Positions 5,928 to 5,949 of a stretch of 5,949 nucleotides of DNA are shown piece by piece. The position numbers were made by a program, and so were the translations under genes. The DNA lies in the NCBI GenBank assembly GCA_021199135.1, contig JAJQIQ010000262.1:1-5949 (forward strand). The letters are read 5' to 3'. The notes under the pieces are model-generated. The model had not been told where the DNA came from. It ran no database searches and saw only the letters and a list, made by a program, of their open reading frames with translations. Position 1 is the stretch's first letter. Each line of letters starts with the position of its first letter. This DNA is from Clostridiales bacterium (GTDB taxonomy: Bacteria > Bacillota > Clostridia > Lachnospirales > Lachnospiraceae).

Positions 5928-5945
5928 GTTAAATCCTAATTTAAC
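5928..5945. promoter_or_regulatory. Perfect inverted repeat just upstream of the small gene, possible operator
   Basis: GTTAAAT-CCTA-ATTTAAC has perfect 7-bp arms around a 4-bp centre, three bases upstream of the AAGGAG of the small gene. Its position fits a repressor site overlapping the transcription start, or a 5' mRNA hairpin. The window ends four bases further on, so the promoter cannot be judged. Confidence 0.35.
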
Positions 5946-5949
5946 TATC

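Noticed and set aside
1..5949. CRISPR array, insertion sequence, tRNA or toxin-antitoxin pair
   Set aside because: No regularly spaced direct repeats, no transposase-like frame, no cloverleaf with TTCRA and CCA-type end, and no two-gene toxin-antitoxin signature were seen on either strand.

Overview
The window carries six genes, all on the minus strand, so transcription runs from high to low coordinates. The visibly G+C-rich coding sequence, strong AGGAGG-type ribosome binding sites, the panB-panC-panD order and a small CxxC protein of a type I associate with anaerobic Firmicutes together suggest a G+C-rich member of the Bacillota, probably class Clostridia and possibly a gut or rumen organism. 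This is inference; no rRNA or other taxonomic marker is present.

Region 1 (about 5949-2285) is a carbohydrate cluster. It opens with a 76-residue uncharacterised cytosolic protein. A 97-bp spacer with inverted-repeat ends follows, then a GH88 unsaturated glucuronyl hydrolase with every key active-site residue I can place. The last gene is a 720/721-residue DUF2264-family protein whose start overlaps the hydrolase stop. Neither enzyme has a signal peptide or membrane segment, so the pair looks like a cytosolic module. It would finish degradation of uronic-acid oligosaccharides that have been cut by a lyase elsewhere and imported. The lyase, transporter and regulator are not in the window.

Region 2 (2284-2001) is an A+T-rich intergenic stretch. 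It holds a very good extended -10 sigma-A-type promoter, an 18-bp inverted repeat abutting its -35 box, and a leader of about 207 nt with a nested stem-loop upstream of panB. There is no convincing terminator for the glycan genes.

Region 3 (2000-1) is the pantothenate operon panB-panC-panD. PanB makes ketopantoate, PanD makes beta-alanine from aspartate, and PanC joins pantoate to beta-alanine. Ketopantoate reductase (panE or an ilvC substitute) is not visible. panD runs off the low-coordinate edge with about 98 codons present.

The pan genes are ordinary. The points most worth following are the coupled GH88-DUF2264 pair, a possible sulfate-recognition motif in the GH88 protein, and the regulatory architecture ahead of panB. 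I found no CRISPR array, transposase, tRNA or rRNA.
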